Part shown: positions 51,779 through 60,065 of the stretch, one piece after another
Layout of the letters: every line of letters begins with the position of its first letter
Position numbering within the stretch: the first letter of the stretch is position 1
Assembly (NCBI GenBank): GCA_943912855.1
Contig: CALTVC010000010.1
Location: forward strand, 104,106-168,105
Source: an uncultured Flavobacterium sp.
GTDB taxonomy: Bacteria; Bacteroidota; Bacteroidia; Flavobacteriales; Flavobacteriaceae
Length of the DNA: 64,000 bases
Direction: 5' to 3'
The notes under the pieces: model-generated
Database searches by the model: none
What the model saw: the letters and a program-made list of their open reading frames with translations, nothing else
Told to the model about the DNA's origin: nothing
Translations under genes and position numbers: made by a program

Positions 51779-52738
51779 TTAAATGTATATTGCTTTTATC
51801 TTATCTACGATAACCTGTGCCAGACGTTCGTGGCTTTCAAATGTCCAGCCGGCTATGTGCGGCGTAAGCAATGCATTATCGGCATCCAGTAAATACTGAA
51901 ACGCTTCAGGAATATCGCCGTCGTTAAAGAGGGTTTCAAAAGATGATTTTTCGTATTCCAAAACATCAAGACCCACTCCAAGAATCTTGCCTGATTTTAG
52001 GGCATCGGCCAAATCTGCCGTTACCACGCTGTTGCCCCTTGCTGTGTTTATAAACCAAAATGGTTTTGCAAAAGCGTTGATAAAATCAGCGTGTATCATC
52101 TTATCGGTTTCGGGAGTCCAGGGAGTGTGAAGACTTACCACATCAACTTTTTCTCTAAATTCTTCAAGAGAAACCTGTTTTGCACTGGCGTCGGCCACAC
52201 CGTTTTTAATGTCGTAGCAAAGTACATTGACATCAAAACCGCGCAGTTTTTTAGCAAAGCTTTTACCCATGTTTCCATAGCCAATAATGCCTACGGTTTT
52301 ACCATCCAGCTCGTGTCCACGGTTACCCTCTCTAATCCAATGCCCGTTACGCACCTCATGGTCGGCTTTATTAAGGTTGTTGAAAAGAGAAAGCAACATA
52401 CCCAATGCCTGTTCACCAACTGCATTTCTGTTACCTTCGGGAGCGGCAATAAGGTGAATGCCTTTGCTTTCGGCATAATCGCAGTCTATGCTTTCCAGAC
52501 CGGCACCTACACGTGCTATAAATCTTAGGTTAGTGGCACGGTCTATAAAAGCACGGTCTATCTTAAACCTGCTGCGGATAACAATGCCATTGTAACCTGC
52601 TATCTTATCTTCAATCTCGGCTTTGGTACTCTTATAATCGCTCTCGTTTATAAAACCGGCTGCTCCCAGCCCGTTCCATAAAACCGGATGGTTAGTATCA
52701 AGATGTAAAACGCGTATGTTGTTGTGTTCGTTGTTCAT
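51779..52738 (-). CDS. D-2-hydroxyacid dehydrogenase (phosphoglycerate dehydrogenase-like)
   Basis: A 319-residue NAD-dependent dehydrogenase. The nucleotide-binding VGIIGYGNMGKSFAKKL (near 149), the substrate/cofactor Arg in NTARGNSV (near 235), the acidic VGLDVLEYE (near 257) and the catalytic His in LTPHIAGWT (near 294) are in the usual order. It lacks the C-terminal ACT domain of many SerA proteins. The exact 2-hydroxyacid is unknown. It lies 9 bases downstream of the CoA-transferase B gene and is likely co-transcribed with it. Confidence 0.9.
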   Translation of the reverse strand: MNNEHNNIRVLHLDTNHPVLWNGLGAAGFINESDYKSTKAEIEDKIAGYNGIVIRSRFKIDRAFIDRATNLRFIARVGAGLESIDCDYAESKGIHLIAAPEGNRNAVGEQALGMLLSLFNNLNKADHEVRNGHWIREGNRGHELDGKTVGIIGYGNMGKSFAKKLRGFDVNVLCYDIKNGVADASAKQVSLEEFREKVDVVSLHTPWTPETDKMIHADFINAFAKPFWFINTARGNSVVTADLADALKSGKILGVGLDVLEYEKSSFETLFNDGDIPEAFQYLLDADNALLTPHIAGWTFESHERLAQVIVDKIKAIYI

Positions 52739-52747
52739 TATATGCAG

Positions 52748-53407
52748 TTAGTCGATAACCATTTCAGGTATTTCGCCTTCAATAATCAGATTGCCTTCAG
52801 TGGCTTTAATAATATCTTCTACGGTTATTCCCGGAGCACGTTCCAGTAGCTTAAAGCCTTCCGGAACTATTTCCAGCACGGCAAGTTCGGTAACTATTTT
52901 CTTTACACAGCCCACACCCGTAAGCGGAAGTGAACAGCGCTTAAGTAGTTTGCTTTCTCCGGCTTTGTTTACGTGCATCATGGCTACAATGATGTTCTCA
53001 GCGCTGGCAACCAGGTCCATAGCACCACCCATGCCTTTTACCATTTTACCTGGGATTTTCCAGTTGGCAATATCACCGTTTTCGGCAACCTCCATGGCAC
53101 CCAGTATGGTAAGGTCTACGTGCTGTCCGCGAATCATACCAAAGCTCGTGGCACTATCAAAAAACGAAGCACCCGGCATGGTCGTTATGGTTTGCTTGCC
53201 GGCATTAATTACATCAGCATCTTCCTCACCCTCAAAAGGGAAAGGTCCCATACCCAGAACCCCGTTCTCACTCTGGAATTCAACACTTATATCTTCCCTT
53301 ACATAATTAGCAACCAGCGTAGGTATGCCAATCCCAAGGTTTACAAAATAGCCGTCTTTTACTTCGCGTGCTATTCTTTTTGCAATATCTTCTTTACCTA
53401 ATGCCAT
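52748..53407 (-). CDS. scoB: 3-oxoacid CoA-transferase subunit B
   Basis: The beta subunit (219 residues) of succinyl-CoA:3-ketoacid CoA-transferase. QSENGVLGMGPFPFEGEED near residue 45 carries the catalytic Glu, and the C-terminal VTELAVLEIVPEGFKLLE follows the family pattern. With subunit A, 2 bases upstream, it moves CoA between succinyl-CoA and acetoacetate, feeding ketone bodies into acetyl-CoA. Intact in length. Confidence 0.93.
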   Translation of the reverse strand: MALGKEDIAKRIAREVKDGYFVNLGIGIPTLVANYVREDISVEFQSENGVLGMGPFPFEGEEDADVINAGKQTITTMPGASFFDSATSFGMIRGQHVDLTILGAMEVAENGDIANWKIPGKMVKGMGGAMDLVASAENIIVAMMHVNKAGESKLLKRCSLPLTGVGCVKKIVTELAVLEIVPEGFKLLERAPGITVEDIIKATEGNLIIEGEIPEMVID

Positions 53408-53409
53408 TG

Positions 53410-54111
53410 TTAGTTACGTTTTCTGGTTGTGCGTTGTTCAATACGTTTTTCGTAAGTAGTTCCCTGAAAAATGCGCTGTACAAAAATGCCGGGTACATGT
53501 ATAAAGTTAGGGTCAAGGGTTCCTGCAGGTACAAGTTCTTCCACTTCGGCAATGGTAATTTTCGCTGCACCAGCCATCACGACATTAAAGTTTTTAGATG
53601 TACCTTTAAAGATTAGGTTACCCGCCTCATCGCCTTTCCATGCTTTTACAATAGCAAAGTCCGCTTTATAAGCGTGTTCCAAGATGTGCATTTTACCATT
53701 AAACTCACGTGCTTCCTTGCCTTCAGCCACCTCAGTACCATAACCGGCAGGAGTAAAAAATGCAGGAATGCCCGCCTGTGCAGCACGGCATTTTTCGGCA
53801 AGCGAACCCTGTGGTGTAAGCTCTACTTCAAGCTCACCACTAAGCATCTGGCGTTCGAACTCGGCGTTTTCACCCACATAACTTGAAATCATCTTTTTTA
53901 TCTGCTTTTTTTGCAGCAGTAGGCCAAGTCCGAAATCATCTACGCCCGCATTATTACTGATGCACGTAAGACCTGTTATGCCTTTTTTTACCAACTGGGC
54001 AATGCTGTTTTCGGGAATCCCACACAGTCCAAAGCCACCCAGCATAATGGTAACATCGTTATTTATGTCTTGCAGAGCTTCCTCAACTCCCTGCACTTTT
54101 TTATTAATCAT
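53410..54111 (-). CDS. scoA: 3-oxoacid CoA-transferase subunit A
   Basis: The alpha subunit (233 residues). The glycine-rich GGFGLCGIPEN near residue 21, CISNNAGVDDFGLG near 45 and PAGYGTEVAEGKE near 116 are family motifs. It forms an A-B operon with scoB (2-base gap) followed by the hydroxyacid dehydrogenase. Promoter not identified. Confidence 0.93.
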   Translation of the reverse strand: MINKKVQGVEEALQDINNDVTIMLGGFGLCGIPENSIAQLVKKGITGLTCISNNAGVDDFGLGLLLQKKQIKKMISSYVGENAEFERQMLSGELEVELTPQGSLAEKCRAAQAGIPAFFTPAGYGTEVAEGKEAREFNGKMHILEHAYKADFAIVKAWKGDEAGNLIFKGTSKNFNVVMAGAAKITIAEVEELVPAGTLDPNFIHVPGIFVQRIFQGTTYEKRIEQRTTRKRN

Positions 54112-54147
54112 ACAATTTATTTTAAAATTGAGGTATAAATATATAAA

Positions 54148-54178
54148 AAAACACCTTCAATTGAAGGCGTTTTTTATG
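54148..54178 (-). terminator. terminator of the ricT-gldH-PBP1A operon
   Basis: CCTTCAA/TTGAAGG (54154-54167), extended to AC/GT with one mismatch, followed on the minus strand by a T run, 30 bases past the PBP1A stop. Confidence 0.75.
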
Positions 54179-54207
54179 ATGAGTGAAATATTTCACAAAA
54201 TAGATTT

Positions 54208-56538
54208 TTATCCGCCGATACCTATCAAATCGTCTGTAGATGGTGCTGCAAGGCTGTCTACCTCGGTAGTATCTTTAGCAGGCGCTTTAAAATTACAGTC
54301 CACTTTAATGTTTAGGTTAGCCGGACGCTCAAATGGTTTTTGCGAAACCTTGAACACTACACTGTCATCGGCATATACCTTTTTCATGAACAAGCCCCAA
54401 ATAGGAAGTGCCATGGTAGCCCCCTGTCCGTAAATAAGACTGCTAAAGTGTGCTGATCGGTCTTCGTTACCTACCCAAACACCTGTACACAGGTTAGGTA
54501 CCATACCTATGAACCAACCATCGCTCTGATTTTGAGTAGTACCCGTTTTACCGGCAATAGGGTTAGTAATCTTATATGGATAACCTGTCATACGTTCGTA
54601 GCCTGTACCGCCTGCACCACCCCATTTAAGGCGCGCACCAGATCCGGTTTCGGTAACACCTTCAAGCAGTTTTACAACAGCGTAGGCAATGTCTTTGCTC
54701 ATTACCTCATGGGTTTCACTTTCTGCCTGATATAGTACAATACCGTTTTTATCTTCAATCTTTGTAATTACCTGTGGCTTTACATACATACCCTGGTTTG
54801 CAAAAGTACTGTAAGCTGCTACCATTTCGCTAACGGTAACATCGGCACTACCAAGCGCTATACTTGGCTGCTCAGGTATCTTACCGTTAATACCCAGGTT
54901 ATGTGCCATATCTACCACGGCTTTAGGGCCGGTCTTTTCTATAAGTTTAGCCGATACTGTGTTAATAGAGTAGGCAAGAGCCTGTTTCAGCGTTACCATA
55001 CCACGGTACTGTCCGTTAGAGTTTTGTGGATTCCAGTCGGCGTCAATGCCGTATTTACCTTTTGGCATACTAAAAGGCCCATCTATAATGGTATCGCAAG
55101 GCGACATGTGCAATTGCTCAATCGCGGTAGCATACACAATAGGTTTAAAAGTAGAACCTACCTGCCGTGTACCCTGTGCCACGTGATCGTACTGGAAGTA
55201 TTTGTAGTTAATACCGCCTACCCAGGTTTTTACATACCCGGTTTGTGGCTCCATACTCATAACACCTGTTTGCAGGAAATGCTTGTAGTAACGTATAGAA
55301 TCCAGCGGGGTCATTATGGTATCGCGCTCACCTTTCCAGGTAAATACCGTCATATCAGTTTTTTCACTGAATGATTTTATGATTTCATCTTCGCTCTTGC
55401 CGTTCGCATCCATTATCCTCCAGCGTTCGCTGTTGCGCATGGCACGGTCTATAATCTTTTTGGTTTCCGCCTCAGATATGTTTACAAACGGAGCATTCTT
55501 ATTCTTTTTCTGTTTGATGAAAAACTCTTCCTGCAGGTTAGCAAGGTGCTCAGTTGCGGCTTCCTCAGCATACTGTTGCAGTTTAGAGTCTATCGTCGTA
55601 TAAATTTTTAGGCCATCACGGTAAATGTCGTATTGGCTACCATCTTCTTTAGGATGATCTTTAGCCCATTCTGCCATATAGTTACGAAGATATTCGCGCA
55701 GGTAAGTAGCTGTACCTTCCTTGTGGCTTTCAGGCTTATAGTTAGTAACTATCGGTTTAGCTTCAAGTTGGTTTTTTGTAGCTTCGTCTAGCTTACCGTT
55801 TTTAACCATCTGGGCCATTACCGTATTACGACGGTCCAGCATACGCGTTTTAAACTTTTCGCTGGTACGCACCGGGTTGTATAACGATGGGTTTTTTAGC
55901 ATACCCACAATCACAGCCGATTCTTCTATTTTAAGGTCTTTAGGTTCTTTGCCAAAGTAGGTTTTAGATGCCGAACGTATACCTACGGCATTGTGCGTAA
56001 AATCTACCGTATTAAAGTACATGGCTATGATTTCCTCTTTGGTATACTGCCTTTCCAGCTTAACCGCGATAATCCATTCCTTTACCTTTTGAAGCATCCT
56101 CATGATAATGTTCTTAGAACCCTCACCATGGAAAAGGTTCTTTGCAAGCTGTTGTGTAACAGTACTTGCACCGCCACTACGGCCTAAAGTAGCAACTGCC
56201 CTAAGTGTACCGCGGGCATCTATACCGGCATGGTCGTAAAAACGCTCATCTTCGGTAGCTACTAATGCTTCTACAAGGCTTTTAGGAAGTTCGGCATATT
56301 TAACCGGAGTACGGTTTTCAAGGTAAAATTTACCAAGGGTTTGCCCATCGGCACTGATAACCTCTGTAGCTACGTTGTAGCTCGGGTCTTCAAGCTCCTT
56401 AAAGTCGGGCATCCTTCCGAAAACGCCCCAAGAGGCTAGCAGGAAGAATACAATCACACCCAAAAAGGTATAACCAAATATCTTCCAGAATTTCTTTACG
56501 TAATGCGAATAGTCTTCTTTGCCGTTATTCATTGCCAT
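54208..56538 (-). CDS. class A penicillin-binding protein (PBP1A type)
   Basis: A 776-residue bifunctional murein synthase. One N-terminal membrane anchor (TFLGVIVFFLLASWGVFG), a glycosyltransferase GT51 domain with TEDERFYDHAGID near residue 95 carrying the catalytic Glu, and QQLAKNLFHGEGS near 145, then a transpeptidase domain with SxxK in GSTFKPIVYA (near 440), SxN in YSINTVSA (near 510) and KTGTTQNQSDGWF (near 690). Length is typical. It lies 6 bases downstream of gldH and polymerises and cross-links peptidoglycan in the periplasm. Confidence 0.94.
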   Translation of the reverse strand: MAMNNGKEDYSHYVKKFWKIFGYTFLGVIVFFLLASWGVFGRMPDFKELEDPSYNVATEVISADGQTLGKFYLENRTPVKYAELPKSLVEALVATEDERFYDHAGIDARGTLRAVATLGRSGGASTVTQQLAKNLFHGEGSKNIIMRMLQKVKEWIIAVKLERQYTKEEIIAMYFNTVDFTHNAVGIRSASKTYFGKEPKDLKIEESAVIVGMLKNPSLYNPVRTSEKFKTRMLDRRNTVMAQMVKNGKLDEATKNQLEAKPIVTNYKPESHKEGTATYLREYLRNYMAEWAKDHPKEDGSQYDIYRDGLKIYTTIDSKLQQYAEEAATEHLANLQEEFFIKQKKNKNAPFVNISEAETKKIIDRAMRNSERWRIMDANGKSEDEIIKSFSEKTDMTVFTWKGERDTIMTPLDSIRYYKHFLQTGVMSMEPQTGYVKTWVGGINYKYFQYDHVAQGTRQVGSTFKPIVYATAIEQLHMSPCDTIIDGPFSMPKGKYGIDADWNPQNSNGQYRGMVTLKQALAYSINTVSAKLIEKTGPKAVVDMAHNLGINGKIPEQPSIALGSADVTVSEMVAAYSTFANQGMYVKPQVITKIEDKNGIVLYQAESETHEVMSKDIAYAVVKLLEGVTETGSGARLKWGGAGGTGYERMTGYPYKITNPIAGKTGTTQNQSDGWFIGMVPNLCTGVWVGNEDRSAHFSSLIYGQGATMALPIWGLFMKKVYADDSVVFKVSQKPFERPANLNIKVDCNFKAPAKDTTEVDSLAAPSTDDLIGIGG

Positions 56539-56544
56539 AATGCC

Positions 56545-57024
56545 TTATTTTTTCTCAATTCGTAGTCCTACTTCGGTAACGCCATCCAGTTGCTCTACAC
56601 CAGGTATTTCATTTGCCTTGCGTACTGCCTGCTGTATGCTGAATTTATACTTCCCTTTCTTCGGGAACGTTACATTTTCCTTATACCACAGTTTGCTTTC
56701 CTTTACATCACTAAAGCCTTTACCCATAAGAGTACCGTCCGGGTTTGCCATTTGGTATTCCAGGGTATCTACTTTAGTAAGTTTGGTACCCGGCTGTTCC
56801 ATTTGTACAATAAGGAAAATGTTACTGTACGGATAGCTGTTATTAGTGCGTGCTGTTACAAACACATTGTACAACTGGGTGGTATCTGCCGACTCATAGT
56901 TAAAGGTTAGTGTGCTATCCTTTTTCCATCCGTCCAGCTCCTTATATTCGTCAAAAACCCTTTTTTCATCGCATGATGAAAGCAAAAGCAGTGCCGCGAT
57001 TGCTACAAGGCTAGTTTTTATCAT
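56545..57024 (-). CDS. gldH: gliding motility lipoprotein GldH
   Basis: A 159-residue lipoprotein needed for gliding in Flavobacterium. The leader ends in the lipobox LLSSC, and the mature part matches GldH (VFDEYKELDGWKKDSTL, NSYPYSNIFLIVQM, KGKYKFSIQQAVRKANEIPG). I place the start at the ATG at 57024 (an adjacent in-frame ATG is at 57030). A much longer open frame continues upstream only because it is antisense-free through the repetitive ricT tail. The gene overlaps the ricT 3' end by 14 bases and precedes the PBP1A gene by 6. Confidence 0.9.
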   Translation of the reverse strand: MIKTSLVAIAALLLLSSCDEKRVFDEYKELDGWKKDSTLTFNYESADTTQLYNVFVTARTNNSYPYSNIFLIVQMEQPGTKLTKVDTLEYQMANPDGTLMGKGFSDVKESKLWYKENVTFPKKGKYKFSIQQAVRKANEIPGVEQLDGVTEVGLRIEKK

Positions 57025-58681
57025 TGCCATTGTTTTCGCCGTTTTTATCGCCCGATGGCCTTTTCTTATTACGGTTATGATGTTGTTTTTTCTTTCTTTC
57101 GCCATCACCTGTCGGTTCACCGCCTTCAGCTTTAGGCTGAGGGTTTTGGTTACCATCTTTAGGTTGTTGTGGTCTTTGCCTGTTATTGTCGCGGTTACGT
57201 TCCGGGCGCTCTGTACGTTCCGAACGTTCTGGTCGTGGACCATTATTCTCACGGTTTGCAGGGCGTTCCTCTCGATTGCGAGGTGGCCTGTTTTCGCGGT
57301 TACGGTCATTTCTTTCCGGACGTTCCTGTCTTTCGCCACGTTCCGGACGGTCGCCATTATTACGATCCTCACGGTTTGCAGGACGGTCTTCTCGGTTACG
57401 AGGTGGCCTGTTTTCGCGGTTTCGGTCGTTTCTTTCAGGGCGTTCCTGCCTTTCGCCACGTTCCGGACGCTCACGGTCGTTACGTTGCCTGTTGTTTGGT
57501 CTTTGTTCCCTTGCAGGGGCATCGGCTACAGCCACACCATCGGCTTTCGCTTTATTACCACCTCTCGATGGTTTTTTACGACGGTGCTTAGGAGCGTCAA
57601 AACGGGTAAGGCTATCCTGACCAACCGCGTTCATAAAGCTCTTCTCTGTTTCGTCTGCATCTTCTTCTACCACATAATCCTCTAACGAAGAAACAGGCTC
57701 TCTTAGTTTATTCATCTGAATGATTTCGCGTACCTGTTCGGCTTCCAGCACATGCCAGTGCGCCATGTTATTGAGATACGAAAACCACATAAGACCTTTA
57801 AATATGTCTATTTTCTGACAAACGGCATCGCCCTTTTCAGTGTATAGTTTGGTATCCATATCCGGAAGTTCCTTAAGAGCATCCAGATAGGTGTCTAATT
57901 CGTAGTTAAGACAACATTTAAGCTTACCACACTGACCGGCAAGTTTTTGCGGGTTAAGCGAAAGTTGCTGGTAACGTGCCGCGCTGGTGTTTACACTCCT
58001 GAAATCAGTAAGCCATGTACTGCAGCAAAGCTCTCGTCCGCATGAGCCCACACCACCAAGGCGCGATGCTTCCTGACGGAAACCTACCTGCTTCATTTCT
58101 ATACGAATACTGAATTCGCGTGCGTAGTCTTTAATCAGCTGGCGGAAATCCACACGGTCGTTAGCCGTATAATAGAATGTAGCCTTGCTTGCATCCCCTT
58201 GAAACTCAATATCAGAAATTTTCATTTCAAGGCTCAGACGAATGGCTATTTCACGGGCAATAACCTTCATAGGTTCTTCGCGGTTGCGTGCTGCCTGCCA
58301 GATGTCTATGTCTTTTTGTGTAGCTTTTCGGTATATTTTAAGCACTTCGCCATTAGGGTTAGCGCCTTTTTTCTTCATCTGTACCTTAACAAGTTCACCT
58401 GTTAGGGTTACTATGCCTATGTCGTGTCCGGGAGAAGCCTCGGTTGCCACTACATCGCCCATGCTCAGGGTAAGGTTTTCGTGGTTGCGGTAGAAATCTT
58501 TCCTACCATTTTTAAAACGCACCTCTACACAGTCAAAGGGTTTTTGCCCACCCGGGAGGGTCATGTTGCCCAGCCAGTCGAATACTGTGAGTTTGTTGCA
58601 GCTATCTGTGCCACAGGTGCCATTACTTTTACATCCCCTTGGAACTCCTCCGGAGCCGGTGGAACAACTTGTACATGCCAT
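57011..58681 (-). CDS. ricT: RicT/PSP1-domain protein with long repetitive basic tail
   Basis: A 556-residue protein. The first about 330 residues are the RicT (YaaT, PSP1) core with its cysteine motifs GSCGRELCCSTWL (near 212) and GQCGKLKCCLNYE (near 252), plus an extra Cys-rich N-terminus (CTSCSTGSG...CKSNGTCGTDSC). RicT with RicA and RicF forms an iron-sulfur complex that promotes RNA processing by RNase Y. From about residue 370 the tail is low-complexity, rich in Arg, Glu, Asn and Pro (repeats of RPERGERQERPERNDRNREN), with an exact 40-residue period encoded by 120-bp repeats at 57251-57490. Such tails bind RNA. It is first in the ricT-gldH-PBP1A operon. Confidence 0.88.
   Translation of the reverse strand: MACTSCSTGSGGVPRGCKSNGTCGTDSCNKLTVFDWLGNMTLPGGQKPFDCVEVRFKNGRKDFYRNHENLTLSMGDVVATEASPGHDIGIVTLTGELVKVQMKKKGANPNGEVLKIYRKATQKDIDIWQAARNREEPMKVIAREIAIRLSLEMKISDIEFQGDASKATFYYTANDRVDFRQLIKDYAREFSIRIEMKQVGFRQEASRLGGVGSCGRELCCSTWLTDFRSVNTSAARYQQLSLNPQKLAGQCGKLKCCLNYELDTYLDALKELPDMDTKLYTEKGDAVCQKIDIFKGLMWFSYLNNMAHWHVLEAEQVREIIQMNKLREPVSSLEDYVVEEDADETEKSFMNAVGQDSLTRFDAPKHRRKKPSRGGNKAKADGVAVADAPAREQRPNNRQRNDRERPERGERQERPERNDRNRENRPPRNREDRPANREDRNNGDRPERGERQERPERNDRNRENRPPRNREERPANRENNGPRPERSERTERPERNRDNNRQRPQQPKDGNQNPQPKAEGGEPTGDGERKKKQHHNRNKKRPSGDKNGENNGNDKN
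57251..57490. repeat. two 120-bp tandem repeats within ricT
   Basis: Two copies, 57251-57370 and 57371-57490, are aligned at exactly 120 bases with scattered substitutions; they encode 40 residues each in the RicT tail. The lack of a frameshift shows the repeat is translated and kept in frame. Confidence 0.8.
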
Positions 58682-58995
58682 ATGTTATATATATAGGTCG
58701 TGGCCGGGCCACTACGTGTCGTTGGTTACTAAATCTAAAAACGTTTTTGTGGGTAAAGATAGTACTTTTTTGCAGAATAGGGGTACTCTGCAAGTAGTAC
58801 GCTCCGATAGCTGATGATTGGTATGTTTATGTGTTAAAATATTTACATATTGAAATAAAACAGAGGTGTAAATTGCTAAAATTAAGCTAAAGATGATGGT
58901 GGCTGATGCAAGATATGGTTTTGGCACGTAATTTGGCTATACCAAACTAAGCAGGGTGTTTCTTACACGTTGTTAAACCTAAAAATTTGATCATT
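58682..58995. other. 314-base divergent intergenic region
   Basis: Holds the likely ricT promoter on the minus strand (TATCTTTA at 58754-58761, one base off consensus). I see no ORF, strong hairpin or repeat in the rest. Confidence 0.4.
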
Positions 58996-59520
58996 ATGAA
59001 AACAATACGATTTTTTGTGGCTGCTTTGTTGCTGATGGCAGCAGGCCACGCCAAAGCTCAGGTTTCTGTTAATGTAAACATAGGTACGCCACCCGCATGG
59101 GGACCCGCCGGATATACTGATGTACGCTATTACTACCTGCCTGATGTTTCTATGTACTATGACGTAAGTACAGCCGAATATATTTACCTGAATAACGGCG
59201 GATGGGTACGTACTACTGTAGTGCCCGCGGCTTACCGCAGGTATGATTTTTATAACGGCTACAAAGTTGTATTGACCGATTACCGAGATGCTACGCCTTA
59301 TGTGTATTATAAAACGCACCATGTAAAATACCCGAAGGGTTATCATCCGGCAAGACAGGCTACCATAGGGGTGCGCCCAGCCCGAGTGGTACACCGACAA
59401 AAAACGGTAGTGGTAAACAACAACCGAAATACCGTTGTGGTTAAGGAGCGTGGTCCTAAAGGAAAAGACCATGGACACGGACACGGAAATGGCAGAGGTC
59501 ACGGCCACGACAAACACTAA
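58996..59520 (+). CDS. secreted protein with His/Gly-rich C-terminus
   Basis: A 174-residue exported protein. Signal peptide MKTIRFFVAALLLMAAGHAKAQ; mature part starts VSVNVNIGTPPAWGPAGYTD and is rich in Tyr (RYYYLPDVSMYYDVSTAEYI, TPYVYYKTHHVKYPKGY). The last 40 residues are Lys/Arg then His/Gly repeats (GKDHGHGHGNGRGHGHDKH), which could bind Zn, Cu or Ni. A similar core is familiar from flavobacterial hypothetical proteins, but no function is known. The ATG at 58996 is used; a TTG at 58987 is upstream. Confidence 0.75.
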   Translation: MKTIRFFVAALLLMAAGHAKAQVSVNVNIGTPPAWGPAGYTDVRYYYLPDVSMYYDVSTAEYIYLNNGGWVRTTVVPAAYRRYDFYNGYKVVLTDYRDATPYVYYKTHHVKYPKGYHPARQATIGVRPARVVHRQKTVVVNNNRNTVVVKERGPKGKDHGHGHGNGRGHGHDKH

Positions 59521-59538
59521 ACATCATAATTTTAATAC

Positions 59539-59568
59539 AAACCGACTCAGAAATGGGTCGGTTTTTTT
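59539..59568 (+). terminator. terminator of the His/Gly-rich protein gene
   Basis: AAACCGACTC (59539-59548) pairs with GGGTCGGTTT (59555-59564, one wobble) and runs into a T run. Confidence 0.75.
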
Positions 59569-59802
59569 GTGGATCATTCGTAGGAAGTTGAAAAGGTTTT
59601 ATTCAATTATATAGCTAAATTTTTTGTGTACTGATATAACTTTTGAATTGCATAGTGTACCGATTTTGCTTGTAATCAGGTAGATTTTTTAGCGGGTAAT
59701 AGTTTTTTATTCAACATATAACTACCTGATTTACAATTACGGTTTTTCCGCACTTAACATTTGTTTAACAAATTTTTGTGAGGCTGTTTCAGGGTTTTTT
59801 AG

Positions 59803-59810
59803 AACATTTG
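59803..59810 (+). promoter_or_regulatory. possible -7 element (AACATTTG) of the structured RNA
   Basis: AACATTTG differs from TAnnTTTG only in the first base and sits seven bases before the folded RNA's closing stem. A TTTG lies at 59775-59778, a slightly long 24-base spacer. Confidence 0.4.
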
Positions 59811-59815
59811 CAAAA

Positions 59816-59930
59816 GCCAACCAGGGGCAAAACCAATTTATGAATCCCGTCATAATAGCGGGAGTTCCTTATCCCCAAGAAAACCGGAACTCCTGATAAT
59901 CGAATAAACAGCAATACTTGGTTGGTTTAA
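59816..59930 (+). ncRNA. candidate structured small RNA (6S-like layout)
   Basis: CCAACCAGG (59817-59825) pairs with CTTGGTTGG (59917-59925), 9 bp with one wobble, closing a 91-base loop. Inside, GGAGTTCC (59861-59868) pairs with GGAACTCC (59886-59893). A competing pairing, TCCCG (59845-59849) with CGGGA (59859-59863), would use part of the same strand, so two folds are possible. The closing stem, large asymmetric bubble and terminal stem resemble 6S RNA in outline, but it is shorter than most 6S RNAs, and it could instead be one of the known flavobacterial motifs such as Flavo-1. It begins where a -7-like element predicts, contains no ORF, and no plus-strand gene lies downstream, so it is not a riboswitch. 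Confidence 0.45.
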
Positions 59931-59937
59931 ATGTGTG

Positions 59938-59966
59938 AGGGCTATTCCTGAATAAGGATAGCCCTT
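59938..59966 (+). terminator. hairpin after the structured RNA
   Basis: AGGGCTAT (59938-59945) pairs with ATAGCCCT (59958-59965), with CC/GG inside. The following T tract is weak (TGCGCTATTTA), so it may be a processing or pausing hairpin. Confidence 0.45.
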
Positions 59967-59995
59967 GCGCTATTTATATAGGTGCCATAAAACGG

Positions 59996-60027
59996 AAAGC
60001 CACCCCGTTTTAATGCGGGGCAGCTTT
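59996..60027 (-). terminator. terminator of amtB
   Basis: AAAGC-CA-CCCCG pairs with CGGGG-CA-GCTTT (59996-60027), a GC-rich stem with one internal mismatch loop, followed on the minus strand by CCGTTTTAT. Confidence 0.7.
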
Positions 60028-60065
60028 CTTAATATAACCTATTTTACTTACTTTATTCCATTGGT

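Noticed and set aside
57025..57522. A 325-residue reading frame extending gldH upstream
   Set aside because: The extra 165 residues run antiparallel in frame through the repetitive ricT tail, which is free of stops by composition. GldH proteins start at a lipoprotein leader, which is found at 57024.
57169..57620. Long plus-strand reading frames opposite ricT (140-144 residues)
   Set aside because: They are shadows of the repetitive tail of ricT, with repeated low-complexity sequence and no start context.
59816..59930. Riboswitch for amtB
   Set aside because: amtB is on the opposite strand and starts over a kilobase away, so the folded RNA cannot be its leader.
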